This document shows positions 47,749-60,539 of a DNA stretch of 64,000 nt, piece after piece. The notes beneath the pieces are model-generated. The model worked only from the letters and a program-made list of their open reading frames with translations. It had not been told where the DNA came from and did not search any database. The translations under genes and the position numbers were made by a program. Every line of letters starts with the position of its first letter. The stretch's first letter is position 1. Source of the DNA: Klebsormidium nitens (lineage: Eukaryota; Streptophyta; Klebsormidiophyceae; Klebsormidiales; Klebsormidiaceae); assembly GCA_000708835.1 (NCBI GenBank), contig DF237278.1, positions 1 to 64,000 on the forward strand. Direction: 5' to 3'.

Positions 47749-50179
47749 GGCCTGGTGTTGGTGCGAGTACGGACTGCCCCCCTGTTTTTGGGCGCTTGCT
47801 CGGGGCGGCGAGTGCATGCCTTTTGAGCTCAGGGACAGCTTTTCTCGCAGCAGACTTTCTGCCCTGCTGCTTTTTGTGGTGACTGTGGGAGAAGTGCAAC
47901 CAGGGGAAAAGAGCTCTGATGCAGGGAGAGAGCTGCGCTGACTTGCGGGCGGCTGTTTGGAGCTCAGCTGAGGCTCTGAGCTGGAGGGAGGGCGACCACT
48001 CTAGTTTCTGGAGCAGGCTTGGTTCTTCCAGAGACGCACTGGAGCTCCAAGATTGCGGGGAAGATAAGGGCTGCTAGCATGTCGCACCTCAAAAACCAAG
48101 GGAGCTGAGTGGAGCTAATACAGACTGAGCTGAGAGACTAGGAAGTGCACGTGCTCAAGTGGCTGTCACTGCAAAGGGCTTTCTCTGCGGGCGAGCTACC
48201 TGGTTCTCTCTGCTTTCTTGTCAAAGTGCTCTAAGGTCGGCGAAGTCAGTACCAAACTGGGAAAGACGGAAAGATTCTGCTGGAGGACGGTAAGATTTGT
48301 CCTGTCCGTCCGATGGTCGTCATGGTCACTGACAGCTGTGCGGAGATAGCAGCCGACGCCCTACTTGGTACTGCTCCTCGCTGAGTCTTGTTCGCTTCCA
48401 AAGCTTTAGGGGACGCACCTTTCAGCTGTACTCCACCATTCACACTATGTAGCATCCGTCATTTAGTTGCAGCATGTACAGACTAGGTGTACCGGTAGGT
48501 AGTATACGTACGGATGCTGCTTATTGTTATGTGACATCTTACCGTACATATTACCGCGTTTTTGCAGCTCTGTACACCTGTGCTGGTCGCTGCGCGAGCC
48601 TAGAGAGGTGAGCTAGGTAGTGAGGCTGCAGGCATCTTGACGTCAAGCGAGGAATGTCTGTACCTGTTCATTGTCAGGACTCTGTTCCTGTTTCTGCATA
48701 ATGGCCTCCCAGGCTCTTTCAATGACATAGGTAATCGCTCCAGCAAGGTGGAACGTCGCTCTTGCTGCTGTCAGGTCAGTATGCCGTAGACGTTGCGAGT
48801 GCGGGCACCTTCGAAGTTTGGCGCACTCTTGAGTAGGGTATTGCCAGTTTGCCTGTTCACATTGCACAGTGCGCAGTGCACACCCTATCTAAAGGGTGTA
48901 CTGATGTGTGCTACGGAGACCCGATCGACCTCACAAGCCGAAGGTAGCTCGAGGGTCTTCAGTCGACAAGTGGCGAGCCGCCACGTGTACAAGGGTTCTT
49001 GTTTGCAATAATTGCTTGTCGGTGTCTAGAGTACTGACGTCAAGAGCGCTCAAATCAAGCGAAAGTAAGTGCGCCGGTCTGCAGACGGTGTCGGTCTGTA
49101 CACACAGTCGACAGCCAAAGTACTGAAATTTAGAGCGGAACTGCCTGCTAGGTACACTGAGACAAAGTTGAGTTCAAATGTACCCGATAGAGCGGCACCT
49201 GAAGGCCGACTCCGAGTCCCAGTTGAGAGGACTACGGTACCTAGCTAGGTACCGGCATACCGTAGCTGGTAACAGTCCAAGTGAAGTCATAGCGGTCGGG
49301 TTGCGCAATGTGGAAGCCCTAGACCGATCCCGCTTGTGCAGTATGCTCCTCATGAGGATGGTCTGTACCGGTACTACCTAGATATTACCCACCTAGATTT
49401 CCTGACGGTGTGCACATGCTTCCTGTTGGCTCACTGCTAGCTAGCTGCCAGTCGCAGCCACCTGATACAAAGTATCATACTTAGTATACTTACCTAGTAT
49501 GAGGTGGGAAAGGCACCCTTCCCGTTTTCACCCCCTTGGCACCGCGAGCCACCTGTGCCTGTAAAGTGCCAGTATTAGGGGAAAGAAAGGGGGGGAATTT
49601 AAAGCCTTTTGAACGGTTTGGAACTCTGCGGTATAGGTACCCTAGCAGCCAGCAGAGACTGCCTCCCCACTAGCTACTCAGTAAAGCACGTTGCTTATCA
49701 TCAGCCCTCTTAGCAGCTGTACAATCTAGAGCGACCCGTGCTTGACAAGCTGTGTACGTAAGCTGGCGTCAGCTGCCCATGACGCTACAATATTTTGGCG
49801 CAGCCTCAGCGTATGTCAGCAATGGGGCGCTGTTCCTCGCACCAACGACAGTACCTACGTTCGCTCTCATCCACTTCGTCTTCGCCCACAGCTCAAGAAA
49901 AGAAAAAGATAGACTCCCAGCCACACTCTACAAGAACGCAGAGTCCGCAAGTGGAGGAAGAAGCAGGAAAGGAGGCCGCCCCCTACGTCGGATTGACTCT
50001 CCAGCTTCCCACTCGAGCTCCCCTCTGCGCTTCCTTCTTCTCAGCTAAGAGTACTGAGCTCCCCTTGCCAGCAGCTGGCCCCCTCCTTGTCAGCAACTAC
50101 CCACTCCGTGTTAGCCACCCCCCTCCTTGTCAGCACCCTCGTACTAGACTTGTAGAAGGAAAGTCTGTAGGTAGGGAAG
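47749..50179. other. Divergent intergenic region, GTAC-rich
   Basis: This lies between the start of paralog C (minus) and the Cys-rich protein gene (plus), so it should hold both promoters. No exon is supported. GTAC, CTAG and GGTACC words are dense between about 48470 and 49680 (for example ggtacctagctaggtaccgg at 49235). A C-rich stretch with ccccctccttgtcagcaac-like repeats lies just before the plus-strand gene, at about 50079-50140. Confidence 0.5.
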
Positions 50180-53100
50180 ATGGTAGCAGCAATGACTGCA
50201 CGAGTCCCGGTGTCCCTGCTCCTAGTCACCGCGCTGCTTATCTTCTCGCAACCGGTGCAAGGATACCGGCGCGGGCTGAGCACCTCGGGCGGGCTCCTTG
50301 TGCATAGCACGGACCGACAGCTGTTGCAGGAGGGGTCCGACAACCCTTGTGGGCAGTTTCCCGCGGATGATCCGTTTGACGGCGTGCGGATCGGGCAGCA
50401 AACCCCAAACTGGCACGAGCCGTGCCGGGACAGTTCCGGGGTCGTTCAGTTTTGCTGGTGAGGGTTTGGGGCTTTCACTGGTCTGTGGTGAGCTCGGTTT
50501 CATGTTCTGAGGATTGGCACAATCTAGGTTGGAAGTGGGTTCTTCTCGTCTGTGGGTATGGTTATCAACTACTGGTGAGCATGGAACATGAGGGAGTTTA
50601 TTGTGACTTCCTTTGGGACTCCTTGATCGTGAGCTGAGGCCTTTCCGGTTGCGTAACATTATGTGTTGGATCCCTGGAAAGGTCAGTGCAGCTTTAAAAC
50701 CTTTGAGGATAACTTTCGAGGCAACACTGGACCCGCAATAAAGTTCAGCACAAGGAACAATATTCCCCTCTCAACCTGGCTGGTGGGCTTTGAAAGCTTG
50801 GCTCTGCCTATGGACTCATCTGTGTTTGAGAGTTGTCGAGTTGGCAAAGCATAAAGCTTTTGCGGGTGCCATTTTGGATGCAGCACATTTTGGGCTGGGG
50901 AGTTTCTCAACCTTTTGAGATGGTGGCTAGAAAACTTTGCAGAGCTCAATCAGAACGATATACTTATGCTGATCAGGCAAAGTGACCTCAGTGTCGAAGG
51001 CTAGTAAGTCTGGTCACATCTTTGGTAGGAATGTTTTCCAAAGACCAGACAACACGAAACCTCAAGAGAAGTTTGAAAGGGAAAGCCCAGAATGTCTGTG
51101 TCATTTGAATGTGGACATGTGAGTAAGAGTAAGACAAGCCTGAGGGCTCTGAGACGTGTGAAGCTTTTGTAGCAAAATCAAGCTTGGTTGAGAGAAAACC
51201 CACTACTGTTATCAGGAGGAAAGAGAGAGCTGGATAGCGATTGTGGAACCATCAGAATCTGCATTCTGCTTAGAAGCTGCCAATCACCCCTCACACTGAC
51301 CTCAGAGACCAGCTCCTGTTGAATAATGTAGGGCCTTTGAATGGATTCCTTTAATCGAGCTGCTATACTCATTCCTATCCTCAGCATTCATATGGTTTTA
51401 CGGTGAAAAGCAAGCCCAATGTCCTGAAGGCCTTGTGTTTGCATGTGCAGTTCAGCGGGCTCCACGCAATGTGCCTGCCCACCAAACCCTCCCACAGCAG
51501 CAGGGCCTTTTGGGTGCTACAATTACGTGAGTGCCCTCCGTCGTGTCAGCTTTCTACATTTTTGATCAATACTCCCCAGGGCCTTGCTGACAAGATTCTA
51601 GAGCCTTTACTGCAATCTGTGTGCATGTCATCATGAGCACAGATGAGCACAGACGAAGCACTGATGAGTAACTGAACAAGAAACCTTGCTACAGGACAAA
51701 TCCAGGTTAGTGATCACATCGCAAAGGAACGGCACTACCAAAGCAGGTTTTGAGACACGACACGTTTGGTTAAGCGCAATTTTCATCCGATCCAGTATGT
51801 AATATGACAATCCGGACCTCTGGGAGCATGATAGCCAGAGCTATTGAAGTACCAGGCCCGGAGAGAGTGTTAGTAATATACCAATCTGGCAAGCGAAAAC
51901 GGTTCCATCACCAATTTGTTTTCTCCATGGCTTCTTCTCCAGACCGATTATCCTTTGATAACCTCGAAAAGCTCTAGTCGGTACGTTTTGACGCTTCAGA
52001 AAGTGCATGGCACGGTGTGCGAGATGGACGGACTGGTTAACTATCGAGCCTGAATTTGTTATGCGTACACCAAACCATCGGCCTCTTTAATTCGGACGTT
52101 GGACTCAACATGCCGCGACCCTCTATGTTTCAATAGACTTAAGACCATTGCCGCCTGCCAAACATTCCCCTTAACTCTCGTCTTGCTTTTGTCGCCAGGA
52201 TTGTGACCGCAACTTACTAATCCCCTTTATCTCTCCCTCTTGTGGCTTCGCGCGGCGCATTTGTACGCTTCCCACCTTCTCCCAAGTCCCAAGCCGTTTA
52301 TGTCGATTCCCTTGACTTTCTCTCTTCCGAAACCCAAGCCTGACATCTTCCGCCGTTCCTTTCAGGTTGACAGCAACACTCTAAACTTCAACACAGGCCA
52401 GCAGTGCGGGTTCACCCTCCCCAGCTCTCCTGCGACTCCAAGCCCCACCTCTACGACTCCGTCCCCGACCTCTGCAACTCCCTCCCCGACCTCTGCGACC
52501 CCCTCCCCAACTTCGACAACTCCCTCTCCAACTAGCACCCCCTCTGCGACTTCCTCTCCAACTTCCGCTCCAACAAACCCCCCCGGTGGACCGTGCACCA
52601 CGGCCCCGAGGGGATCCCCCGGGTCCGACGGCACGTGCGGGTTTGACCCCGCCGGCCAGGGGTACAACCTGTGTACGACGATGGCTGGGGTGGGTCTCCG
52701 CTAACGACTTTTTTGCGGTTCGTGCTTAGGATTGAGTCCCCCTTTCCACCGGAAGCCTTTTGATGCATCACGTAGGTGAACGCTCTGCACGGTGTTTTAC
52801 TTTTCTGGGGCGTGTGTCGATCGTTCTTCAATTGCTGTGTACGAAAGGATAGCTCTCTGCATGACGAACCGGCGTATGCGCTTCTTCGGTGAGCTTTTCT
52901 TTGGCGAAGACAGACCCCCTACATTCAATTTCCTCTGCTTAGACGTGGTTCCTTTCCAATATAACGTCTGTTTGCATATGTGCAAAAGTTGTCTTGCCCT
53001 TGATCATCATATTCCTCTGTTTTGAAGCTAAAAGGAAGTCCTCGCGCTGGAAGGAGTTCGTGCTGCTGAAATCATTGCGTCCTCTGAAGCTCGCGGCCAC

Positions 53101-54683
53101 CCGATCGTTCGCTGAACCGTAACATGATACTGCCGATTACGACACGAGCGCGTTAGGTCCGGCCGGCTACGTCTCTGAACGAATTCTTTGCCCAAAACTT
53201 TGTGTTTCTTGTGATTGCTTCCATTTCCCGGATGTTCAATTCCTTTCATAGGACGCTTACTTGTGGTCGGATCTCTCTTGGATCGTTTCTCCCTGATACC
53301 TCTTCATCAATTCCACGTCGAAGCTCTCAATCAAGTCGACAATAAAGACCGAAGTCATCAGCCAAGCTTGCTAGCAATTTCGTGGAATTCGTGGGCTTCA
53401 ACTTTGCAACCAAGATCCAAGTCGCTAACCCAAGCCGCGTCTTTCCGCTGTTCCACAGATCCAATTCTGCCGCCAAACTGGCTACGCTGGCCCCACGGCG
53501 GAGGCCTTAACAAGCTTCCAATCTGCTAACCCACAGCGTCAACCCCAGCCGTCTTTCCGCTGTTTCGCAGATCGCGTTCTGCTGCGAAACCGGCTACACC
53601 TGCCCGACGGCGGACCCGGTCACGGCCTCCAACCCGAGCTTCGCTCTCCAGGTCTACTGCCAAGCGCTGGGGCCCTGCGCAGACACCCCGACTTCCTCCC
53701 CCACAAACGCCCCCACAACAAACCCCCCCACAACGAACGCCCCCGCAACGAACGCCCCCACAACCAACGCCCCCACAACCAACGCCCCGACGACTTCCGC
53801 CCCAAATACTCCCGGCCCTACCCCCGTCGCAACCACCCCCTCCCCCGCCCCCACTTCTGGCCCCCCCAGCGGGTGCCAGACGGTGCCCTCTTCCGGATCT
53901 CCCGGCGTGGACGGAACCTGCGGATACGACCCGTCCGGTCAGGCGTTCAACGTGTGCTCAACGGCGGGAGGGGTAAGTGCTTCATCCTGACGGCTCTGAT
54001 CAACTTAAGTCTTTTGCTAAACTCTGGTTGAGTTCTCAGTTCAGTCTAGAGGTATTTGGCGCAAGATAGACGCCCGGGAGACGGACGGAACCAGTGGGTG
54101 CCATTAGGGTAGGGGTCGTCAAGATTTCAGGTCAGTCAAAGAGGTCAAAACGTCTGCAAAACGTCTGCTAAGTGAGATGAGACTATGAGCCTTTCCACCA
54201 TGTACTCCCTTCCTCTACCGAGAGCAGTATATTCGCTCAGGTCATATTTCTGGTGGCTAGTAGCTTTGTAGCAATATGAAGCGCATTTTCAACCCGTGGA
54301 AGTGCTGGACGATCGAGCTTGCGTGCCCGAATGGAGTCGGCGATTGCGACATCAAATGCTTTCACAAGGAGTAACAAAGATTCAACCCTGAGTCAGGTTG
54401 TGACGTTGACTGTGACCGTTCTAAAGACTGCGACCAATCCTGCGCTCTTTTTGAACCCTCGGATTTCAATAATTAGATAGACTACATATCTGGGCACTTT
54501 CTTTTCAGCTCCCGCAGTCTTTCCCTGAACAAGAGTCATCTTAACCCGGTTCCTTGTATTCTTCAGATCCAGTTCTGCTGCCCACAAGGCTACATTTGCC
54601 CGATCGCCGGGTCCGTCGCACCGTCCGGTGGCTCCAACGCTCTGCAAGTATTCTGCCAAGTGGCCGGGCCGTGCGGATACTAA
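50180..54683 (+). CDS. Secreted modular Cys-rich protein with Pro/Thr-rich linkers (5 exons)
   Basis: Predicted extracellular protein of 398 residues. Exons: 50180-50457, 51451-51526, 52366-52689, 53571-53972 and 54567-54683; GT-AG sites and phases 2, 0, 0 and 0 agree. The signal peptide is about residues 1-28 (LLLVTALLIFSQPVQG). The mature chain has three Cys-rich modules. Modules 2 and 3 share GSPG(S/V)DGTCG(F/Y)DP, an NxCxT(M/A)xG end, then I(A/Q)FCC..GY.CP and LQV(Y/F)CQ..GPC; the third closes the protein. Module 1 is a diverged version with FCC and QCACPP. Linkers are TPSPTSA-type (about 140-190) and TNAPT-type repeats (about 263-312), likely heavily O-glycosylated or hydroxyproline-rich in a wall setting. 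Exon borders fall at the same place in each module, right before FCC, which suggests growth by exon duplication. No named family was recognised. A decayed copy of the exon 4 start lies in intron 3. Confidence 0.84.
53437..53640 (+). repeat. Tandem copy of the exon 4 acceptor edge of the Cys-rich gene
   Basis: The segment cgtctttccgctgttccaca ending in an acceptor at 53458 is followed by a decayed version of the exon 4 start (ATCCAATTCTGCCGCCAAAC). The real acceptor ends at 53570, 112 bases later. The copy has lost one of the paired cysteines and would shift the frame if used. Confidence 0.88.
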
Positions 54684-57600
54684 GCGGTAGGCTTTTGAAA
54701 CATTACTCATAATTCCCTAGGTTTCTTTGATTGGAAACTAAGGACTCCCCCAACCAAGGATCATCTTCTCCTTGATTGAGAGAGAGAGATTGTCTTCTAT
54801 TGATCAAATGTTTGAAGGCTTGAACCTTTTCTCCAGTTTTTAACCCCCTTGATTTTGGGGGAAGGAGGCGGGGGTGAAAGTTGAGAAAGGGTCTGATGAA
54901 GCAGGTTGTGTGGCCTTGCTAATGCTAACCGGTGATACTCCTCATCTCAAAGTAGACTTCGATTTCACTAAATTAGGCGAACGAGTTTTTGTTGGTCGAA
55001 ACCTACTCAGTATCCATCTGCTCCTCGAAATCTTTGTCTTCATCATTCGTCGTGTCAGCCCACTGGCGTCTGGAGATGGGGAGGAAATGACTGAAAGAAG
55101 ACCTTTCCGTCTTCTCTAATAACAAGTACAATTTCACCCCTGGTTTTCATACACGCCTGATAATCTGTCCGTTGAAAATTTGAAGACGTAAGAAGTACAC
55201 TGACTTAGCCTAAGGACGGAAAACTCAAGCTTCCGTTCTGTCGACGCTTCATCAATATGTCCGTTTAACAATCTTTCCGATTTACAGTCTCCATATCATT
55301 TTCTGGTTGGAAGTTTTCTGATCTACAAACCGGTCCGGGGTTTTCGGTACTAAGTGACGTGCGCCCCGACTGACCGCACCAGTCGACTTATTTTAACACG
55401 TTTTGCGTCCTCCGTTCTGCAGACCAGCTCCGTTCAGATACGAAGCGGGTACGAGTGCAACGTGTGACATTCATTTGCCGCCTTCCGGAGCTCCATTCCC
55501 TGCATTCAATCATCCGAAGCCGATCAACCTCTCCCACCGCGTGACAACTCCTTGTAAAGGCACCTTCGTCTCCACGTGCTCGTCTTTGTTTCAAGGTATT
55601 ATCAGAAACACTAAAAACTTTAGGTCTTAGTAGACGGCTCCTCCCAAACGATTGTAGAAAATGACCTCGCTCGTTTCAGGAAACGTGGTTCGTCCCTCAC
55701 GAATCTTTCTTCCCACCCCGGCGCGGGTTGGCCGAGCCGCACTCTGCACCGAGAGCGGTTTTTTCGATCCTTTTTAATCCGATTGTTTCAAAAACTGAGG
55801 GCCCGGAACGTATATAGTTGGCCGGCCCCCCAAGAACAACGCAGAAATGACTACGTCAGCATAGTTCGTACTGTGGACTAGTGATTATTTACACGGTCGA
55901 TGCCGGTTAGCGGCAGAGGCGGGCTCTTATAAGCTGGACGTTTCCCCCCTCCGCCGCTAATAAGCGGTGCAAGTCCGTCCGAGACTGCACGCGCTAAGAA
56001 CACTCCAGTGATAAAGTCAAATAATAAATCAAACGTAGTGTCGCCGTTGAATCTTGATCGGGCTTCCGGCATGGGGATAGGAATTACTGAGTCCCTGATT
56101 TGCATAACTTGTGCTTCATAGCTGAGTTACCATTTGGAAAAGGACGCTGTTGCGCGATAACAACGTGAATACCATCTGTGAACGGTCGATCCGTCATACA
56201 AAACGTATGTGTCGAACATTGATTGTCCCGCCCGATGCCCCAATTATTACAGTTCCTTCAGTTTATACACACACTCGACTGGCCACATGTGTCATGCCCA
56301 CTCTCTGATCCGCACAAGATGCATCTTCACCATCGTGCAATATCTTGTGCTTTGGGATCTAGCAGTACGTGACGCGAACAATTACTTCGTCAAAACTCAT
56401 CCTACAATACACTGCATGACTGCAATACGTACTGCATGATTTTGATCAAGTACCAATGATACTACCCGCCTCCAACTCATACAGTGTCCGATGACGTCAT
56501 CGTGTGGCCATTCATAACAAGAGCTTCTCTGCAACGACCTGAACTCAAATTGCGCACTGGGATGGTCACATCTAACCTATACGATTGCGGCCCGAAGACC
56601 CCTCTGCACAGCAAACCTTTCAAAAGAAGCGCCTTCAGTCGCAACCTATCATCCTGATGAACGCCGCGATCCGCCTCCTCTGATGTTGCGGCTAAGAGTC
56701 GGCTGCAGCTGCCCATAACTATCTCGATGGATCGACAATTCCCACGCCTGAACAAGTGCTCTCCGGCTGCATGACGGTCTACCGTTCCGCCAGCGTCAGC
56801 GAGGCGGGGTGTATTATGCAGTAAAGTCGAATGTAAAAATGCAGAAAAGCCTCGGCCAAAACTGCCTCGGATCCGGACGACCTTGTTTGTTTGTAATTCT
56901 ATAAAAAGGAACGTGACATTTCCGGTTACTCGCTTCGATCCATCCAGGTCCCATCGATCGAATGAGGAACTTGGCAAGCTATCTTGGCTTGCCAGAGCCG
57001 AACTCATATCCCAAAATCTGCTCGTTTGAAAACCCAATCATGCAGGCTCCGGGGGGACTTTGCAACCGCCTCTGTGTGGGACGAGTAAGCTGCGAAAACG
57101 GCGCGGCCGCCCACGCGCGCGACGACACCTGTCACGCAAAGGAGCGGCCGCGCGGCGGCCGACGAGTCTCCTGCAGTTGAACGAATGCTTCCTGCAAAGC
57201 CGGGCGCGCGCGCATCTTTGAAGGCGCGCGGGGGTTGCCCACTCTCAGTCCATGAAATGCGGCCTTTACTCCCGAAGGCGGGGGTCAAGTGCAACTGTTC
57301 TCCAAAGGATTGGAAGTGATGGGCTCAATCGGAGGACCTCTCTTTGTAAAACGGGTCAGCGGTGAGGTTGTTTGGATTCAACGGCACCTCGTTTTGGTGC
57401 CGATGCACGCACACTCTGCGCAGTTTGTGCGCTCGTTCTATCTGCGCGCGTGTGCGCATTTCTCCGGCACTCGCCCGCTCGTCGAGCGCACTGAACCACG
57501 ACCGCGTGGAGCCGCGCTCGCGGCTGTCCATCCGCCACTAGTTGCGGCAAGTTTTGGAAGAGTGTAGGCCAGGGTTTTGCCAAGCGTTTGGATTCAATAG

Positions 57601-58845
57601 TTCGCTTTTTCAGCATCAGAAAGGGTCCGAGCGACGTCCCTCCTGGGAATACACTCAGGCAGGTCCGGGCAGAGAACCAGATAATAAGTCGGGTTCCGGG
57701 ACCGGTTCCCACCTAGCTGGTGTGAAGTGTTTTCAGGATAAGCTATGGGAGTTAAGTTCCATTCTCGCATCCGTTCATCTCCAGTTTGGGGGGGAGCGCG
57801 AGCTGCACGCAGGCGGCCCCCCAACGCGGGCTTTGAAAATGAAGGTGCCAATCTAACGGCACAGCAACCCGCATCTCAGCACTGCTTCAACACTGAGGCA
57901 CAAGAAGTTCTGGCTGCTAACCAGGCAGATCACGGGACCTGACTCTCGGGTTATTGGACATCAACCGTTGTCTAATATTGCTCCAAGGCTGGTCAACGTC
58001 GGGGTAAGGTTATCGGACACAAGTCTTATTTGACGAACCCACAATCATTATGGTTTACGGCCAATGGTTCCTGTCAGATGTGCCCACTTCCCTTCGCTTC
58101 TAAACTGCCGCAGACATTGAAATGAATTCCAAGCGGAAGTTCGCATCGCTCCGCCCCTTCTGGAACGGTCGACTTTTCGAAAAAAACGCGCTGGCCTATC
58201 ATCCTCGAAGCAACCTTGGCTCGAAGTTGACGGATGTCCAGCCAGCTTTTGGAGCGCATTCACACTGATGACATGAGTGGGTGGGTGCTGCCGCGGCTCA
58301 GCCAACGAGTCCCCTGCCGAGTATTCAGCAATCGTGGCGTCAGTATCGTGTGCGCCCTGGAAACGAGCCATAATCGAGGGCTAATCCCTCGGTTTATCGA
58401 GGTGAATTCGATCGAATAACCGAGGTTACTTCGAGATTATTTCGAGCTAAATTGAGGCTGCTCCCAAGGGTCCACCAATCTTGACCGGCAGTACTGAGTA
58501 GGCCCTGGATTATGGAACGATGAACCGCTGGGTAAGGCCCGGGTCGAGCTTTTGTGATGAAAGTCTCCCATTATCTGGTCATTTACTGTGTTTGACGCGC
58601 TTTGCCGGTGAGCCTTCTCCTGGCTTTAACCGGTCGTTTGAATCTCCATCCTTACTGAATGCTCCCCTCGGCCCTGCCCAGCTCAATATTCCCGCACTCT
58701 CCAACTTGTGCGCTCGCGCGTGTTGCTGACGTGGGCGGCGCTCACTGCGCACCGCTCCTTGCGACCTCAGCCCGGCATGTGGGGTCTTGCTCTACGTTTG
58801 ACCTTTCCAGCAGAAAGCGCAGGAAGAAATTGACAGAGAGAGCTG

Positions 58846-58884
58846 TCTGCTCACGTCTTGACATCGCGTCAAGACGTGAGCAGA
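58846..58884. repeat. Perfect inverted repeat, 17-bp arms and 5-base loop
   Basis: Left arm tctgctcacgtcttgac (58846-58862), loop atcgc, right arm gtcaagacgtgagcaga (58868-58884). The arms match without mismatch. It lies in gene-poor DNA. It is too short for a typical plant microRNA precursor and could be a protein-binding palindrome or a rearrangement scar. Confidence 0.93.
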
Positions 58885-60539
58885 GCCCAAAGCTAGTTAG
58901 CTTAATGAATTTCAACTTCGTATCGATATTGGGACCACATGGGGTCGTTAGGGCCTTTGAAGGCGTCCGTTGGATCCTGCATGGGTTCCAGGCCTTCGGG
59001 GCTTCAAGTTGTCGGATTGGACCGACGGGCAGACGGTCAGTGTGTGCCGACACTTTCCTTGGGAACCCCCGTCGCCGAAGTAAAGAAGGATTCAAGCGAA
59101 GAAGGGACGGAGTGGCTGATCTCACTGCCTTCTTTTCACTGTACAACGAGTGGAAATCCAACTTCATCGCTGCTTCTACTGGGCATGTCTCCTTCCATCT
59201 AGCGCACTCGAGCCCTTTTCAGAGAACTAGTGATCGCGGGACTGATTCCCTGACCACTGCCGTCGGCGGGGGCCGGATTACGTGGGTACCAGGACCGCGA
59301 AGCTGGTTTTCATAACAGGATCAAAGTTACTCCCGACCATTAATGTGTCTTTTCCGGGGGCGACTTTGCCGGACGAAAGTTCTCGCGGGGCTGGCATTGA
59401 CGGTCTTAACACTGAAAAATGTGGCATCAATAGAGCAATTTCTGCCGAGCTTTACCTTTTCCACCTACCTGCAAAGTCCTAGCTTCGCTTGCCACAAAAA
59501 CCCTGACCTCAGCCCACCTCAGCCGGTGTCTCTGGCCATTTCAGAGCCTCCACGATCTGACGGATGCATTTTGGCCTTAGATCTCTCCGGCGCGGTCAAA
59601 TTAGCGCTTCAGTTCTGTACCGCTGGACGATCCTTCCGTTCCGCTCTACACCGCGTGATGAAACTTGTAGCAACCTCTGCAGCCGGTTCTATGATGCAGA
59701 CGTGTTCCGTTTTTGGGCTGAGGCTATTCGAAGGAGCATCCAAAAAGAATAGAAGATTTGAACGGCGCTGGTGACGCACCCTGTTTCTGGGATTCTGAAG
59801 TTTGATCATGTTGCTTAGCCCGTCAGGTGTTGGGCTAATTTTTCTTGGTAACGGTCAATCTCGTACAATAGGCGCTGCGCTACGAACTTACTAGAAAGCA
59901 ACTTGAAAGATCAATATCGGATCAAGAAACTATCCAACATCGAGCCCAGTTGAAAAGACGTTTTCAAGCAACATGGTATGGTGTGAATGTGTCTGAGTGG
60001 GATCTGATGCATCAGGGATTTCAAAGTCGTGTCTTAGTTACACAGAGTCAAAGAGCGGTGGAGACCAGATACTGTCCTTTGGTGGGACGGATTATAGCGC
60101 GTTCGCAATCCACTTTAAGCAACTTTGAGGGGCAGAAAGGGAGAGCCTGGATCTTGTCACAAATCAGACTCCCAAGCGACCACAAAGACCCTTTTCTTTA
60201 AGCTTTTTGAAGCCGCACCGCCCTGAGAGAAGGCTCCTAAAGACTTAAAAGCGTCAGCGCACGCAGCTGCTCTGATCAAAAAAGAGCGACGCCTCTCATG
60301 AGCATCTTCCGACAGTGACACGTACCATGTTCACTGCAGTATTTCCGTTCTTGACCGCCCGGTGCTCTTCTACCAGTACGTACCTTGGACAATGAATCTG
60401 TACGGTATCGATCGATATCATGAGATGCTTCAAATCGAATAGCCATGATGAGCACGACGTTATTGCTTGACTACATGATGTGCAATCATCACGTCCTCAG
60501 CAGCATGGACAACGTCTTCTGATCCTATTGATAGCAGAT

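Noticed and set aside
56477-57037. Minus-strand open frame of 186 codons
   Set aside because: It begins at a TTG, has no recognised domain and is within chance expectation.
58659-59315. Plus-strand open frame of 218 codons
   Set aside because: There is no motif, no splice context, and it overlaps other frames of similar openness. The length is near the upper end of chance for 64 kb.
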